From NCBI GenBank assembly GCA_029961685.1, contig JARWKL010000002.1, positions 17,142,908-17,206,907 of the forward strand: 64,000 nt of DNA. Reading direction: 5' to 3'. Numbering within the stretch: the stretch's first letter is position 1; the number at the start of each line of letters is the position of its first letter. A model generated the notes under the pieces. The model did no database searches and had not been told where the DNA came from. It was given only the letters and a program-made list of their open reading frames with translations. Source of the stretch: Aristolochia californica. Taxonomy: Eukaryota; Streptophyta; Magnoliopsida; Piperales; Aristolochiaceae. Position numbers and translations under genes: made by a program. Positions 1-14,226 of this stretch are shown here, piece after piece.

Positions 1-670
1 GTTGACACCAGATCCATAAGTCATTTCTTACAAAAATACAGTCCGTTATGCATGATTGACCGATAAATCACTTTACAATCATCTATGATTTTTAGGTAAC
101 CTTTTTGTAAATTGGCAAAATCATGGCTTCTTTGACTCAAGTAAATATCCAACTGCACGTTTATTTGAGAATTTAAAGAGCATTTGTTGTTCACTTCAAA
201 AGGTTTGGTTCCATAGGCCATTTGCATGTTTAACATGTTTCAAGCATCCATATCTATATTTAAAATATGTTAGGATCAATTAGAAATCTATTTCGAAGTC
301 ATTAAGGTTGAACTTGCGGAATTTTCCGAACTTGGAAAACAAAAGTTTTGAGTTCTTTTGTGGTGTGTGAATTTCTTACATTTTTTATTGTTTTTAATTT
401 TTTCCATACATAAACTCTAATATTTTCATTTTGATGTGATATATTTTCCTTTAATCTTTTTGATTACGAGATAAATGGAAAGTGAAAAATCAAAGTTTTG
501 ATTTAAAAAAAAAAGTATACATCTAAAATTGAATGGAAATGCACAAATGTAGAGAGAGATAATTCAAAAAAGACTCCGTAACTTTTAGGGATTATAAACT
601 CTTTTAGTTTTTATATATTAGATTTTGCAATCATCGGGAAAAAGGGTGAGGCGGGGAATTTTAACTGAGT

Positions 671-1241
671 GTTGACTCCCAATCCATAAGTCATTTCTTA
701 CCAAAATATAGCCCAATGCACGTTCACTTGAGAATTTAATGAGCATTTGTTGTTCCCATTAAAAGGTTTGGATCCACAGGCCATTTGCGTCTTTAACATG
801 TTTCAAGCATGCATATCCATATTTAGAACATGTTAGCATTAATTAGAAAGCTCTTTCCTAGCCATTAGGGTAGAACTATTGGAATTTCCCAAACTTGGAC
901 AACAAAACTTTTGTGTTCGTTTGTGGTATGTAAATAAATTTTCTTTACTTACATTTGCTTTGTTTTTAATTTTTTCCATACATACTCTCTAAAATTTTCA
1001 TTTTGTTGTGATCTATTTGCCTTTAATCTTTTTGTTTACAAGATAAAAGGAAAGTGAAAACTCAAAGTTTGATTTAAGAAAAAAGTATACATCTAAAATG
1101 AAATGGAAATACACAAATGTAGAGTGAGATAATTCCAAAAAGTCTCAGTAACTTTTAGAGACTGTAAACTAATTTAGTCTTTATATATTAGGTTTTGTAA
1201 TCATCAGGAAAAAGGGGGAGGCGGGGAATTTTTAACTGAGT
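671..1241 (+). repeat. Satellite monomer with ~100-bp internal deletion
   Basis: This unit jumps from the tag region (AAAATATAGCCC) straight to GCACGTTCACTTGAG. It lacks the segment that normally holds CCGATAAATCACTTTACAAT and the GACTCGGGTAAATATCCCACC stretch. The unit is 571 bp instead of about 677. The junction falls at about 714-720. Confidence 0.85.
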
Positions 1242-2599
1242 GTTGACACCCACTCCATTAGTCATTTCTTACAAAAATATAGTCCGTTACGATTGATTGA
1301 CCGATAAATCACTTTAAAATCATCAATTATAGTTAGGTAAACTTTTTGTAAATGGCCAAATCATGGCTTGTTTGACTCGCGTAAATGTCCCATCGCAAGT
1401 TCACTTGAGAATTTATTGAGCATTTGTTGTTTGCTTTAAAAGTTTTGCATCCACGGGCCATTTGCATCTTTAACATGTTTCAAGCATGCATATCCAAATT
1501 TAAAACATGTTAGGATCAATTATAAATCTGTTTCCAAGCCATTAGGGTTGAACTAGTGGAATTTCCCAAACCTTGACAACAAAACTTTCGTGTTCATTTG
1601 TGGTGTGTTAATAAATTTCCTTTACTTACATTTGTGATTGTTTTTAATTTTTTTCCATACAAAAACTCTCATATTTTTATTTTGTTGAGATTTATTTGCC
1701 TTTAATCTTTTTCTTTACGAGATAAATTGAAAGTGAAAACTCAAAGTTTTGATTTAAAAAAAAAAGTATATATGTAAAATTGAATGGATATGCACAAATG
1801 TAGGGAGAGAGAAATCCAAAAAGTCTCCGTAACTTTTAGGGATTGTAAACTATTTTAGTATTTATTAAGTTTTGCAATCATCGGGAAAAAGGGGGAGGCG
1901 GGGGATTTTTAACTGAGTGTTGACTCCCAATCTATAAGTCATATCTTACAAAAATATAGCCCGTTATGCCTGATTGACCAATAAATGACTTTAAAATCAT
2001 CTATGATTGTGAGGTCAGTTTTTTGTAAATGGGTAAAATCGTGGCTTGTTTGTCTGGGGTAAATATACCATCTCACGTTCACTTGAGAATTTTTTATATG
2101 AGGTTTGGATCCATAGGCCATTTGCAACTTTAACATTTTTCAAGCATGCATATCCATATTTAAGTAATGTTAGCATCTATTAGAAATTTCTTTCCAAGCC
2201 GTTTTAGTTGAACTAGTTGAATTTCCCAAACTTGGACGTCAAAAATTTTGTGTTTGTTTGTGGTGTGTGAATAAATTTTCTTTACTTACATTTTTAATTT
2301 TTTTATTTTTTTCCATACATAAACTCTAAAATTTTCATTTTGTTGTGACCTATTTGCATTTAATCGTTTTGTTTACGAGATCAATGGAAAGTGAAAACTC
2401 AAAGTTTTGATTTCATTAAAAACTATACATCTAAAATGGAATGGAAATGCACAAATGTTGAGAGTGATAATTCCAAAAAGTCTCCGTAACTTTTAGGGAA
2501 TGTAATCTCTTTTAGTTTTTATCTATTAGGTTTTGCAATCATCGGGAAAAAGGGACAGGCGGGGGATTTTTAACTGAGTGCTGACTCCCAATCCATAAG

Positions 2600-2815
2600 T
2601 CATTTGTTACAAAAATATAGCCCTTTATGGCAGATTGACATATAAATCACTTTACAATCATCTATTATTGTTAGGTCAACTCTTTGTAAATGGGTAAAAT
2701 AATGCCTTGTTTGACTCGGGTAAATATCCCACCGCACGTTCACTTGAGAATTTAATGAGTATTTGTTGTTCGCATTAAAAGGTTTGGATCCACAGGCCAT
2801 TTGCATCTTTAACAT
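2600..2815 (-). other. Representative recurrent satellite ORF (71 codons, probably non-coding)
   Basis: Minus-strand open frame beginning MLKMQMACGSKPF and ending near GLYFCNK. The same frame, start and end recur in about 35 monomers over the window, for example 47509-47724, 48169-48384, 51276-51491 and 62786-62986. The start codon lies in the inverted-repeat arm and the end lies close to the monomer start. No signal peptide, membrane segment or known domain is visible. Many sister monomers break the frame with stops or indels, and flanking non-ORF satellite looks equally conserved, so the recurrence is explained by repeat homology alone. I list it because it is the only open frame that recurs; I do not claim a protein. 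Confidence 0.25.
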
Positions 2816-5800
2816 GTGTCAAGCATGCATATCTATATTTAAAACATGTTAGGATCAATTAGAAATCTCTTTCTAAGCCATTAGGGTTGAACTTTTGGAA
2901 TTTACCTAACTTGGACAACAAAACTTTTAAGTTCGTTTGTGGTGGTGTGTCAATAAATTTTCTTTACTTAGATTTGGTATTGTATTTTTATTTTTTTTCC
3001 ATACATAAACTCTAAAATTTTCATTTTGTAGTGATCTATTTGCCTTTAATATTTTTGTTTACCAAATAATGGAAAGTGAAAACTCAAAGTTTTGATTTAA
3101 GAAAAAAGAATACATCTAAAATGGAATGGAAATGCACAAATGTAGAGAGAGATAATTCCAAAAAGTATTCGTAACTTTTAGGGATTTTAAACTCTTTTAT
3201 TTTTCTTATATTAAGTTTTGGAATCATCGGGAAAAAGCGGAGGTGGAGGATTTTTAACTGAGTATTGTCTCCCAATCCATAAGTCATTTCTTACAAAAAT
3301 ATAGCCCATTACGCATGATTGACCGATAAATCACTTTACAATCATCTATGATTGTTAGGTTAGGTTTTAGTAAATGGGCAAAATCATGGGTTGTTTGACT
3401 CGGGTATATATCCCACCGCACGATCACTTGAGAATTTAATTAGCATTTGTTGTTCGCTTTAAAAGGTTTGGATCCACATGCGATTTACATATATAACCTG
3501 TTTTAAGCATGCATACCCATATTTAAAACATGTTAGGATCAATTAGAAATCTCTTTCCTAGTAATAAGGGTTGAACTAGTGGAACTTCCCAAACTCTGAC
3601 AACAAAACTTTTGTGTTCGTTTGTGGTGTGTGAATAATTTTTTTTTATTTACATTTGTTATTGTTTTTAATTATTTCCATACATAAACTCTAAAATTTTC
3701 ATTTTGGTGTTATCTATTAGCCTTTAATCTTTTTGTTTACGAGATAAATGGAAAGTGAAAACTCAAAGTTTTGATTTCAGAAAAAAGTATGTATCTAAAA
3801 TGGAATGGAAATGCACAAATGTAGAGAGAGATTTTTCCAAAAAGTCTACGTAACTTTTAGGGATTGTAAACTCTTATATTTTTTATATATTAGGTTTTGA
3901 AATCATCGGGAAAAAGGGTGAGGCAGGGGATTGTTAACTGAGTGTTGGCACCCAATCCATATCTCATTTCTTAAAAACATATAGTCTGTTATGCATGATT
4001 GACCGATAAATCACTTTACATTCATCTATTATTATTAGGTCAGATTTTGTGAATGGGTAAAATCATGCCTAGTTTGACTCAGGTAAATATCCCACCTCAT
4101 GTTCACTTAAGAATTTAATGAGCAATTGTTGTTCACAATAAAAGGTTTGGATCCCCAGGCCATTTGCGTCTGTAACATGTTTCAAGCAGGCATATCCATA
4201 TTTAAAACATGTTAGGATTAATTAGAATGCTTTTTCCTACCCATTAGGGTTGAACTATTGGAATTTCGCAAACTTGGACAACCAAACTTTTGTGTTAATT
4301 TGTTGTGTGTAAATAAATTTTCTTTACTTACATTTGTTATTGTTTTTAATTTTTTCCATACATACTCTCAAAGTTTATATTTAAGAAAAAAATATACATC
4401 TAAAATGAATTGGAAATACACAAATGTAGAGTAAGATAATTCCAAAAATTCTCCGTAACTTTTAGGTATTGGAAACTGTTTTAGTCCTTATATATTAGGT
4501 TTTGTAATCATCGCGAAAAAGGTGGAGGCGGGGGATTTTTAACTTACTGTTGACACCCAATCCATAAGTCATTTCTTACAAAACTATAGTCTGTTACGAT
4601 TTATAGACAAATAAATCACTTTACAATCATCTATTATAGTTAGGTAAGCTTTTTGTAAATGGGCAAAATCATGGCTTGTTTGATTCGAGTAAATATTCCA
4701 TTGCATGTTCACTTGAGAATTTAATGAGCATTTCTTGTTCGCTTTAAAAGTTTTGGATCCACAGACCATTTGTATCTTTAACATGTTTCAAGCATGCATA
4801 TCCATATTTAAAACATGTTAGGATCAATTAGAAATAACTTTCCAATCCATTAGGGTTGAACTAGTGGAATTTCCCAAATTTGGACAACAAAAATTTTTGT
4901 GTTCGTTTGTGGTATGTGAATAAATTTCCTTTACTTACATTTGTGATTGTTTTTTATTTTTTCCATACATAAACTCTCATATTTTTATTTTGTTGAGATC
5001 TATTTACCTTTAATCTTTTTCTTTACGAGATAAATAGAAAGTGAAAACTCAAAGTTTTTTTTAAAAAAAAGTATATATCTAAAATTAATTTCAAATGAAA
5101 AAATGTAGAGAGAGATAATTCCATAAATTCTCCTTAAATTTTTGAGATTATAAACTATTTTAGTATTTATATATTAAGTTTTGCAATCATCGGGAAGAAG
5201 TGGGAGGCGGGGGATTTTTAACTGAGTGTTGACTCCCAATCCATAAGTCATATCTTACAAAAATATAGCCGGTTATGTCTGATTGACCGATAAATCACTT
5301 TACATTCATCTATTATTGTTAGGTCAGTTTTTTTAAATGGGCAAAATCATGGTTTGTTTGACTCGAGTAAATATCCCACTGCATGTTCACTTGAGAATTT
5401 AATGAACATTAGTTGTTCGTTTTGAAAGTTAGGATCCACAGGCCATTTGCATCTTTAACATGTTTCAAGCATGCATATCCATATTTAAAACATGTTAGGA
5501 ACAATTAGAAATCTCTTTCCATGCCATTAGGGTTGAACAATTGGAATTTCTCAAACTTGGACAACAAAACTTTGTGTTCGTTTGTGGTGTATGAATAATT
5601 TTTTTTTACATACATTTGTTTTTGTTTTTATTTTTTCCATACATAAACTCTAATATTTTCATTTTGTTGTGATCTATTTATCTTTATTCTTTTTGTTTTC
5701 GAGTTAAACGGAAAGTGAAAAATCAATGTTTTTATTTAAGAAAAAAGTATACATCTAAAATGGAATGGAAATACACAAATGTAGAGAGAGATAACTCCAA

Positions 5801-8800
5801 AAAGTCTCCATAACTTTTTGGGATTATAAACTCTTTTAGTTTTTACATATTAGGTTTTGCAATCATTGGGAAAACAGGGAGACGGGGGATTTTTCACTGA
5901 GTGTTGACTCCCAATCCGTAAGTCATTTCTTACAAAAGTATAGCCGATTATGCATGATTGGCCGATAAATTTCTTTACAATCATCTATGATTGTTCGGTC
6001 ATGTTTTTGTAAATGGGTAAAATCATGGTTTGTTTGACTCGGGAAAATATCCCATTGCGCCTTCACTTGAAAATTTAATGAGCATTTGTTATTCGCATTA
6101 AAAGGTTTGGATCCTCAGGTCATTTGCACCTTTAACATGTGTCAAGCAGGCATATCCATATTTAAAACATGTTAGGATCAATTGGAAATCTCTTTCCTAG
6201 CCATTTGGGTTGAATTAGTGGAATTTTCTAAACTTGGACAACAAAATTTGTGTTCGTTTGTCCAGTGTAAATAAATTTTCTTTAATGAAATTTTTTATTT
6301 TTTTTAATTTTTTCCTTTCATTCACTCTAAAATTTTCATTTTGATGTAATCTATTTGCCTTTAATATTTTTTTTTACGAGAAAAATAAAAGTGAAAACTC
6401 AAAGTTTTGGTTTAAGAAAAAATTATACATCTAAAATAGAATGGAAATGCACAAATGTAGAGATAGGTAATTCCAAAACGTCTCCGTAACTTTTGGGGAT
6501 TGTAAACTCTTTTAGTTTTTATAAATTAGGTTTTGCAATCATCGGAAAAAAGGGGGAGGCATGGGATTTTTAACTGAGTGTTGACTCCCAATCCGTAAGT
6601 CATTTCTTACAAAATTATAACCGGTTACACATGATTGAATGATAAATCACTTTAAAATCATCTATGAATTTTTGGTCAGCTTTTGTAAATGGGAAAAATC
6701 ATGGCTTGTTCGACTCGGGTATATATTCCACTGCACGTTCACTTGAGAATTTAATGAGAATTTTTTGTTCACTTTAAAAGGTTTGGATCCGCATACCATT
6801 TGCATCTTTAACATGTTGCAAGCATGCATATCCATATTTAAAACATGTTAGGATCATTCATAAATATCTTGCCAAGCCATTAGGGTTGAACTAGTGGAAT
6901 TTCCCAAACTCTGACAACAAAACTTTTGTGTTCGTTTGTGGTGTGTGAATAAATTTTCTTTACAAGAATTCGTTATTGTTTTTATTTTTTTCCATACATA
7001 AAGTCTAAAATTTTCATTTTCTTGTGATATATTTGCCTTTAATCTTTTTGTTAACGAGATAAATAGAAAGTGAAAACTCAAAATTTGATTTAAGAAAAAA
7101 ATATAAATCTAAAATGGAATGGAAATGTACAAATGTAGTGAGAGATAATTCCAAAAAGTATCTGTAACTTTTAGGGATTTAAAACTCTTTTTGTTTTCTT
7201 ATATTAGGTTTTGCCATCATAGGGAAAAAGAGGGAGGTGGGGGATTTTTAACTGAGAGTTGTCTCCCAATCCATAATTCATTTCTTACAAAAATATAGCC
7301 CTTTATGCATGATTGACCGATAAATCACTTTAAAATCATCTTTGATTGTGAGGTCAGCTTTTAGTAAATCAGCAAAATCATGGCTTCTTTTACTCGAGTA
7401 TATATCCCATTGCACGTTCACTTGAGAATTTAATCAGCATTTGTTGTTAGCTTTAAAATAATTGGATCCACAGGCCATTTGTATCTTTAACATGTTTCAA
7501 GCATACATATCCATATTTAAAACATGTTAGGATCTATTAGAAATCTCTTTCCAAGCCAGTAGGGTTGAACTTGTGGACTTTCCCAAATTCAGACAACAAA
7601 ACTTTTGTATTCATTTGTGGTGTGTGAAAATATTTTCTTTACTAACATTCGAAATTGTTTTTAATTTTTTCCACACATAAAGTCTAAAATTTTAATTTTG
7701 TTGTGATCTATTTGCCTTTAATCTTTTTGTTTACGAGATAAATGGAAAGTCAAAACTCAAAATTTTGATTTAAGAAAAAAGAATACATCTAAAATGGAAT
7801 GGAAATGCACAAATGTAGAAAGAGAAAATTCCAAAAAGTCTCCTTAACTTTTAGGGATTGTAAACTATTTTAGTTTTTATATATTAGGTTTTGCAATCAT
7901 CGGGAAAAAGGGGGAGGAGGGGGATTTTTAACTGAGTGTTGACTCCCAATCCATAAGTAATTTCTTACAAAAATATATACCATTACGCATGATTGACCGA
8001 TAAATCACTTTACAATCATCTATAATTGTTAGGTTAGCTTTTAGTAAATGGGCAAAATCATGGCATGTTTCACTCGGGTATATATCCCACCACATGTTCA
8101 CTTGAGAATTTAATGAGCATTTGTTGTTTGCTTTAAAATGTTTGAATCCACAGGCCATTTGCATCTTTAACTTATTTCAAGAATGCATATCCATATTTAA
8201 AACATGTTAGGATCAATTAGAAATCTCTTTCCAAGCCATTAGGGTTGAACTAGTGGAACTTCCCAAACTTTGACAAAAAAACTTGCGTTTGTTTGTGGTG
8301 TGAATAAATTTTCTTTACTAACTTTCGTTATTGTTTTCAAATTTTTCCACACTTAAAGTCTAAAATTTTCATTTTGTTGTAGTCTATTTGCCTTTAATAT
8401 TTTTTTTGCAATAAATGGAAAGTGAAAACTCAATTTTGTTTTTCAAAAAAAGGTATAAATCTAAAATGGAATGGAAATGCACAAATGTAGAGAGAGATAA
8501 TTCCAAAAAGTTTCAACAACTTTAGGGATTTTAAACTCTTTTAGTTTGTATATATTAGGTTTTGCAATATCGGGAAAAAGGGAGAAGTAGGGGATTTTTA
8601 ACTGAGTGTTGACTCCCGATCCGTACATCATTTCTTAGAAAATTTAAGCCGGTTATGCATGATTGACCGATAAATCACTTTACAATCATCTTTGATTATT
8701 AGGTCAGCCTTTTGTAAATGGGCAAAATCATGGCTTGTTTGACTCGGGTAAATATCCCACCGCACGTTCACTTTAGAAGTTAATGAGCATTTGTTGTTCG

Positions 8801-11800
8801 CTTTAAAAGGTTTGGATCCACATGCCATTTGTATCTTTAACATGTTTCTAGCATGCATATCCATATTTAAAAAATGTTAGGATCAATTAGAAATCTCTTT
8901 CCAAACAATTAGGGTTGAACTAGTGGAACTTACAAAACTCGAACAACAAAACTTTTGTGTTCGTTTGTGGTGTGTGAATAAATTTTCTTTACTAACATTC
9001 GTTATTGTTTTTACATTTTTCATTACGTAAAGTCTAAAATTTTCATTTCTTGTGATTTATTAGCTTTTAATCTTTTTGTTTACGAGATAAACGGAAAGTG
9101 AAAACTCAAAGTTTTGATTTAAGAAAAAAGTATACATCTAAAATGGAAAGAAAATGCACAAATGAAGAGAGAGATAATTCCAAAAAGTATATGTAGCTTT
9201 TAGGCATTTTAAACTCTGTTAGGTTTCTTATATTAGGTTTTGCAATCATCAGGAAAAAGAGGGAGGTGGGTGATTTTTAACGGAATGTTGTCTCCCAATC
9301 CATAAGTCATTTCTTAAAAAAATATTGCCCGTAATGTATGATTGACCGATAAATCACTTTACAATCATCTACGATTGTAAGGTTAGCTTTTAGTAAATGG
9401 GCAAAATCATGGCTTGTTTGAATCAGGTATATTTGCCACTGCATGTTCACTTGAAAATTTAATGAGCATATTTGTTCACTTAAAAAGGTTTGGATCCACT
9501 GGCTATTTAAATATTTAAAATGTTTCATGCATGCAATCCATATTTAAAACATATTAGGATCAATTAGAAATCTCTTTTCAAGCCATAAGGGTTAAACTAG
9601 TGAACTTCCCAAACTTTGACAACAAAACTTTTGTGTTCGTTTGTGGAGTGTGAATAAATTTTCTTTACTTTCATTTTTTATTGTTTTTAATATTTTCCAT
9701 ACATAAACTCTAAAATTTTCATTTTGTTGTGATCTATATGCCTTTAATCTTTTTGTTAACGAGATATCAGGAAAGTGAAAACTCAATGTTTTGATTTAAG
9801 AAAAAAGTATACATATAAAATGGAAATGAAATGCACAAATGCAGAGAGAGATAATTCCAAAAAGTCTACGTAAATTTTAGTGATTTTAAACTCTTTTAGT
9901 TTTTATATATTAGGTTTTGCAATCATCGAGAAAAAGGGGGAGGTGGAGGATTTTTAACTGTGTTGACACCCAATGCATAAGTCATTTATGACAAAAATAT
10001 AGTGCATTACGCATGATTGACCGATAAATTACTTTAAAATCATCTATTATTGTTAAGTCAGGTTTTTGTAAATGGGCAAAATCAAGGCTTGTTTGACTCG
10101 AGTAAATATCCCACCACACGTTCACTTGAGAATTTAACGAGTATTTGTTGTTCGCTTTAAAAGGTTTGGATCCACATGTCATTTGCATCTTTGACATGTT
10201 TCAAGCATGCATATCCATATATAAAAAATGTTAAGATCAATTAGAAATCTCGTTCCAAGCCATTAGGGTTGAACTAGTGGAACTTACCAAACTCGGACAA
10301 CAAAACTTTTTAGTTCGTTTGTGGTGTGTGAATAAATTTTCTTTACTATCATTCGTTATTGTTTTAACACTTTTACCCTCATAAAGTCTAAAATTTTCAT
10401 TTTGTTATGATCAGTTTGCTTTTAATCTTTTTGTTTATGAGATAAATGGAAAGTGAAAACTCAAGGTTTTGATTTAAAAAAAAAAGTATACATCTACAAT
10501 GGAATGAAAATGCACAAATGAAGAGAGATAATTCCAAAAAGTATCTTTAAATTTTAGGTATTTTAAACTCTTTTAGTTTTCTTATATTAGGTTTTACAAA
10601 CAACGGGAAAAAGGGGGAGGTGTGGGATTTTTAACTAAGTGTTGTCTCCCAATCCATAACTCATTTCTTAAAAAAATATTGCCCATTATGTATGATAGAC
10701 CAATAAATCACTTTACAATCATCTATGATATTTAGGTTTGCTTTTAGTAAATGGGTAAAATCATGGCTTGCTTGACTCGGGTATATTTGCCATTGCATGT
10801 GTACTCGAGAATTTAATGAGCATTTGTTGTTCGCTTATAAAGGTTTGGATCCACAAGCTCTTTGCATCTTTAATTTGTTTCAAGCATGCCTATCCATATT
10901 TAAAGCATGTTAGGATCAATTAGAAATCTCTTTCCAAGCCATAAGAGTTAAACTAGTGGAACTTCCCAAACTCTAAGAACAAAAATTTAGTGTTCGTTTG
11001 TGGTGTGTGAATAAATTTTCTTTACTTACATTTGTTATTGTTATTAATTTTTTCCATACATAATCTCTAAAATTTTCATTTTTTTTTTATCTATATGATT
11101 TTAATCTTTTTGTTAACGAGATAAAAGGAAAGTGAAAACTCAATGTTTTGATTTAAGAGAAAAGTATACATCTAAAATGGAATTGAAATTCACAAATGTA
11201 GAGAGAGATAATTCCAAAAAGTCTACGTAACTTTGAGGGATTTTAAACTCTTTTAGTTTTTATATAATAGGTTTTGCAATCATCGGGAAAAAGGGGGAGG
11301 CCGGGGATTTTTAACTGAGTGTTGACACCCAATCCATACGTCATTTCTTACAAAATTAGAGTGCATTACTCAAGATTGACTGATAAATCACTTTACAATC
11401 ATCTATTATTGTTAGGTCAGGTTTTTGTAAATGGGCAAAATTGTGAGTTGTTTGACTTGAGAATTTAACGAACATTTAAAAGGTTTGGATCCACAGGCCA
11501 TTTGTATCTTTAACATGTTTGAAGCATGTGTATCCTTATTTAAAACATGTTAAGATCAATTAGAAATCTGTTTCCAAGCCATTAGGGTCGAACTAGTGGA
11601 ATTTCCCAAACTTGGACAACAAAACATTCATGTTCGTTTGTGGTGTGTGAATAAATTTTCTTTACATACATTTGTTATTGTTTTAATTTTTTCATACATA
11701 AAATCTAATATTTTCATTTTGTTGTGATCTTTTTGCCTTTAATCTTTTTGTTTACGAGATAAATGGAAAGTGAAAACTCAAAGTTTTGATTTAAGAAAAA

Positions 11801-12640
11801 AGTATACATCTAAAATGGAATGGAAATACACAAATGTAAAGAGAGATAATTCCAAAATGTCTACGTAACTTTTGAGGATTGTAAACTCTTTTAGTTTTTA
11901 TATGTTAGGTTTTGCAATCATCAGGAAAAGGGGGAGGCATGGGATTTTTAACTGAGCGTTGACACCCAATCCGTAAATCATTTTTTACAAAATTCTAGCC
12001 AATACCGCATGATTGACTGATAAATCACTTTACAATCATCTAGGATTGTTAGGTCAGATTTTTGTAAATGGGTAAAATCATGGCTTGTGTGACTCGCGTA
12101 AATATCCCACCTCACGTTCACTTGAGAACTTAATGAGCATTTTTTGTTCGGTTTAAAAGGTTTGGATCCATAGGCCATTTGCATCTTTAAAATTTTTCCA
12201 GCATGCATATCCATATTTAAAACAAATTAGGATCAATTAGTAATCTCTTTCCAAGCCATTTGGGTTGAACTAGTGGAATTTACCAAACTTGCACAACAAA
12301 ACTTTTGTGTTCATTTGTGGTGAGTCAATAATCTTCTTTACTTACATTTGTTATTGTTTTTTAATTTTTTCCATTCATAAACTCTAAAATTTTCATTTTG
12401 TTGTGATCTATTTTCCTTTAATCTATTTTTTTTATGAGATCAATGGTAAGTGAAAACTCAAAGTTTTGATTTAAGAAAAAAACTATACATCTAAAATGGA
12501 ATGGAAATGCACAAATGTAGAGAGCGATAATTCCAAAAAGTATCTGTAACTTTTTTGGATTTTAAACTCTTTTAGTTTTCTTATATTATGTTTTGCAATC
12601 ATCGGGAAAAAAAGGGGAGGTGGGGGAATTTTAACTTAGT

Positions 12641-12937
12641 GTTGTCTCCCAATCCATAAGTGATTTCTTACAAAAATATAGCCCATTACGTATGATTGAC
12701 AGATAAATCACTTTCCAATCATCTATAATTGTTAGGCCAGCTTTTAGGAAATGGGCAAAATCATGGCTTGTTAGACTCTGGTATGTATCCCACTGCATGT
12801 TCAATTGAGAATTTTATGAGCATTGGTTATTTGCTTTAAAAGGTTGGGATCCACAAGCCATTTAAATCTTTAAGTTTTCATATATTAGGTTTTACAATCA
12901 TCGGGAAAAGGGGGAGGCAGGGGATTTTTTACTGAGA
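12641..12937 (+). repeat. Truncated satellite monomer (~297 bp)
   Basis: The unit goes from the GGATCC-containing stretch and CATTTAAATCTTTAA directly into TTTTCATATATTAGGTTTTACAATC near 12870. It therefore lacks the inverted repeat, the CCCAAACTTGG segment and most of the right half, about 380 bp in all. It is the shortest unit in block 1. Confidence 0.85.
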
Positions 12938-13167
12938 TTTGACTCCCAATTCATAAGTCATTTCTTACAAAATTATAGCCGGTGACGCATGATGGACCGA
13001 TAAATAAATTTACCATCATCTATGATTGTTAGGTCATCTTTTTGTAAATGGGCAAAATCATGGCTTGTTTGACTCGGGTAAATATCCCACCGCATGTTCG
13101 CTTGAGAATTTAGTGAGCATTTGTTGTTCGGTTTAAAAGGTTTCGATCCATAGGCCATTTGAATATT

Positions 13168-13209
13168 TAACATGTTTCAAGCATGCATATCCATATTTAA
13201 AACATGTTA
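13168..13209. repeat. Conserved inverted repeat within the satellite (representative copy)
   Basis: The arms TAACATGTTT (13168-13177) and AAACATGTTA (13200-13209) are exact reverse complements. They are separated by 22 bp that contain the palindrome GCATGC. The same dyad, with occasional arm mismatches, is present in most monomers. It could extrude as a hairpin or be bound by a dimeric protein; both are inference. Confidence 0.8.
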
Positions 13210-14188
13210 GGATCAATTAGAAATATCTTTCCAAGCCATTAGGGTGAACTAGTGGAATATCTCAAACTCTTACAACAAAAAATTTGTGTTCGTTTGTGGT
13301 ATGTGATTAAAGTTTCTTTACTTAAATTTATTATTGTATTTAATTTTTGCGATACATAAACTCTAAAATTTTTATTTTGTTGAGATCTATGTGCCTTTCA
13401 TCAATTTGTTTACGAGATAAATGGAAAATGAAAAATCAAAGTTTTGATTTATAAAAAGGTATACACCAGAAATGGAATGAAAATGGACGAATGTAGAGAG
13501 AGATAATTCCAAAAAGTCTCCGTAACTTTTAGGGATTGTAAAATATTTTAGTTTTTATATATTAGGCTTGGCAATCATCCAGAAAAAGAGGGAGGCGGGG
13601 AATTATCAACTGAGTGTTTACTCCCAATCCGTAAGTCATTTCTTACAAAATTATAGCCGATTACGCATGATTGGCCGATAAATAACTTTACAATCATCTA
13701 TGATTGTTACATCAGCTTTGTGTAAAAGGGAAAAATCATAGCTTGTTTAACTCGGGTAAATATCCCACCGCACGTTCACTTGAGAATTTAATGAACATTT
13801 TTTGTTCGCTTTAAAAGGTTTGGATCCACATGCCATTTGCATCTTTAACATGTTTCAAGCATGCATATCCATATTTAAACCATGTTAGGATCAATTTGAA
13901 ATATGTTTCCCAGCCATTAGGGTTGGACTAGTTGAATTTCCCAAACTTGGTCAACAAAACTTTTGTGTTCATTTGAGATGTGTGAATAAATATTTTTTAC
14001 TTACAAGATAAATGGAAAGTAAAAACTCAAAGTTTTGATTTAAGAAAGAAGTATACATAAAAAATGGAATGGAAATGCACAAATGTAGAGAGAGATAATT
14101 CCAAAAAGTCTCTGTAACTTTTAGAGATTGAAACTCTTTTAGTTTTTATATATTAGGTTTTGCAATCATCGGGAAAAAGGGGGACGGT

Positions 14189-14225
<37 letters not shown>
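14189..14225 (+). repeat. Poly-G homopolymer (37 G) in a satellite monomer
   Basis: An uninterrupted run of 37 G sits exactly where other monomers have the G-rich motif ending in GGCGGGGGATTTTT. The satellite resumes as TGTTTAACTGAG. It may be a true slippage expansion of the short G run or a sequencing or assembly artefact. Confidence 0.95.

Positions 14226-14226
<1 letters not shown>

Noticed and set aside
6854..7081. Other minus-strand satellite frames (MSFHFLF... type, also 9592-9786 and 44477-44728)
   Set aside because: They cover the right half of the monomer, are open in only a few units and have no shared start; chance frames.
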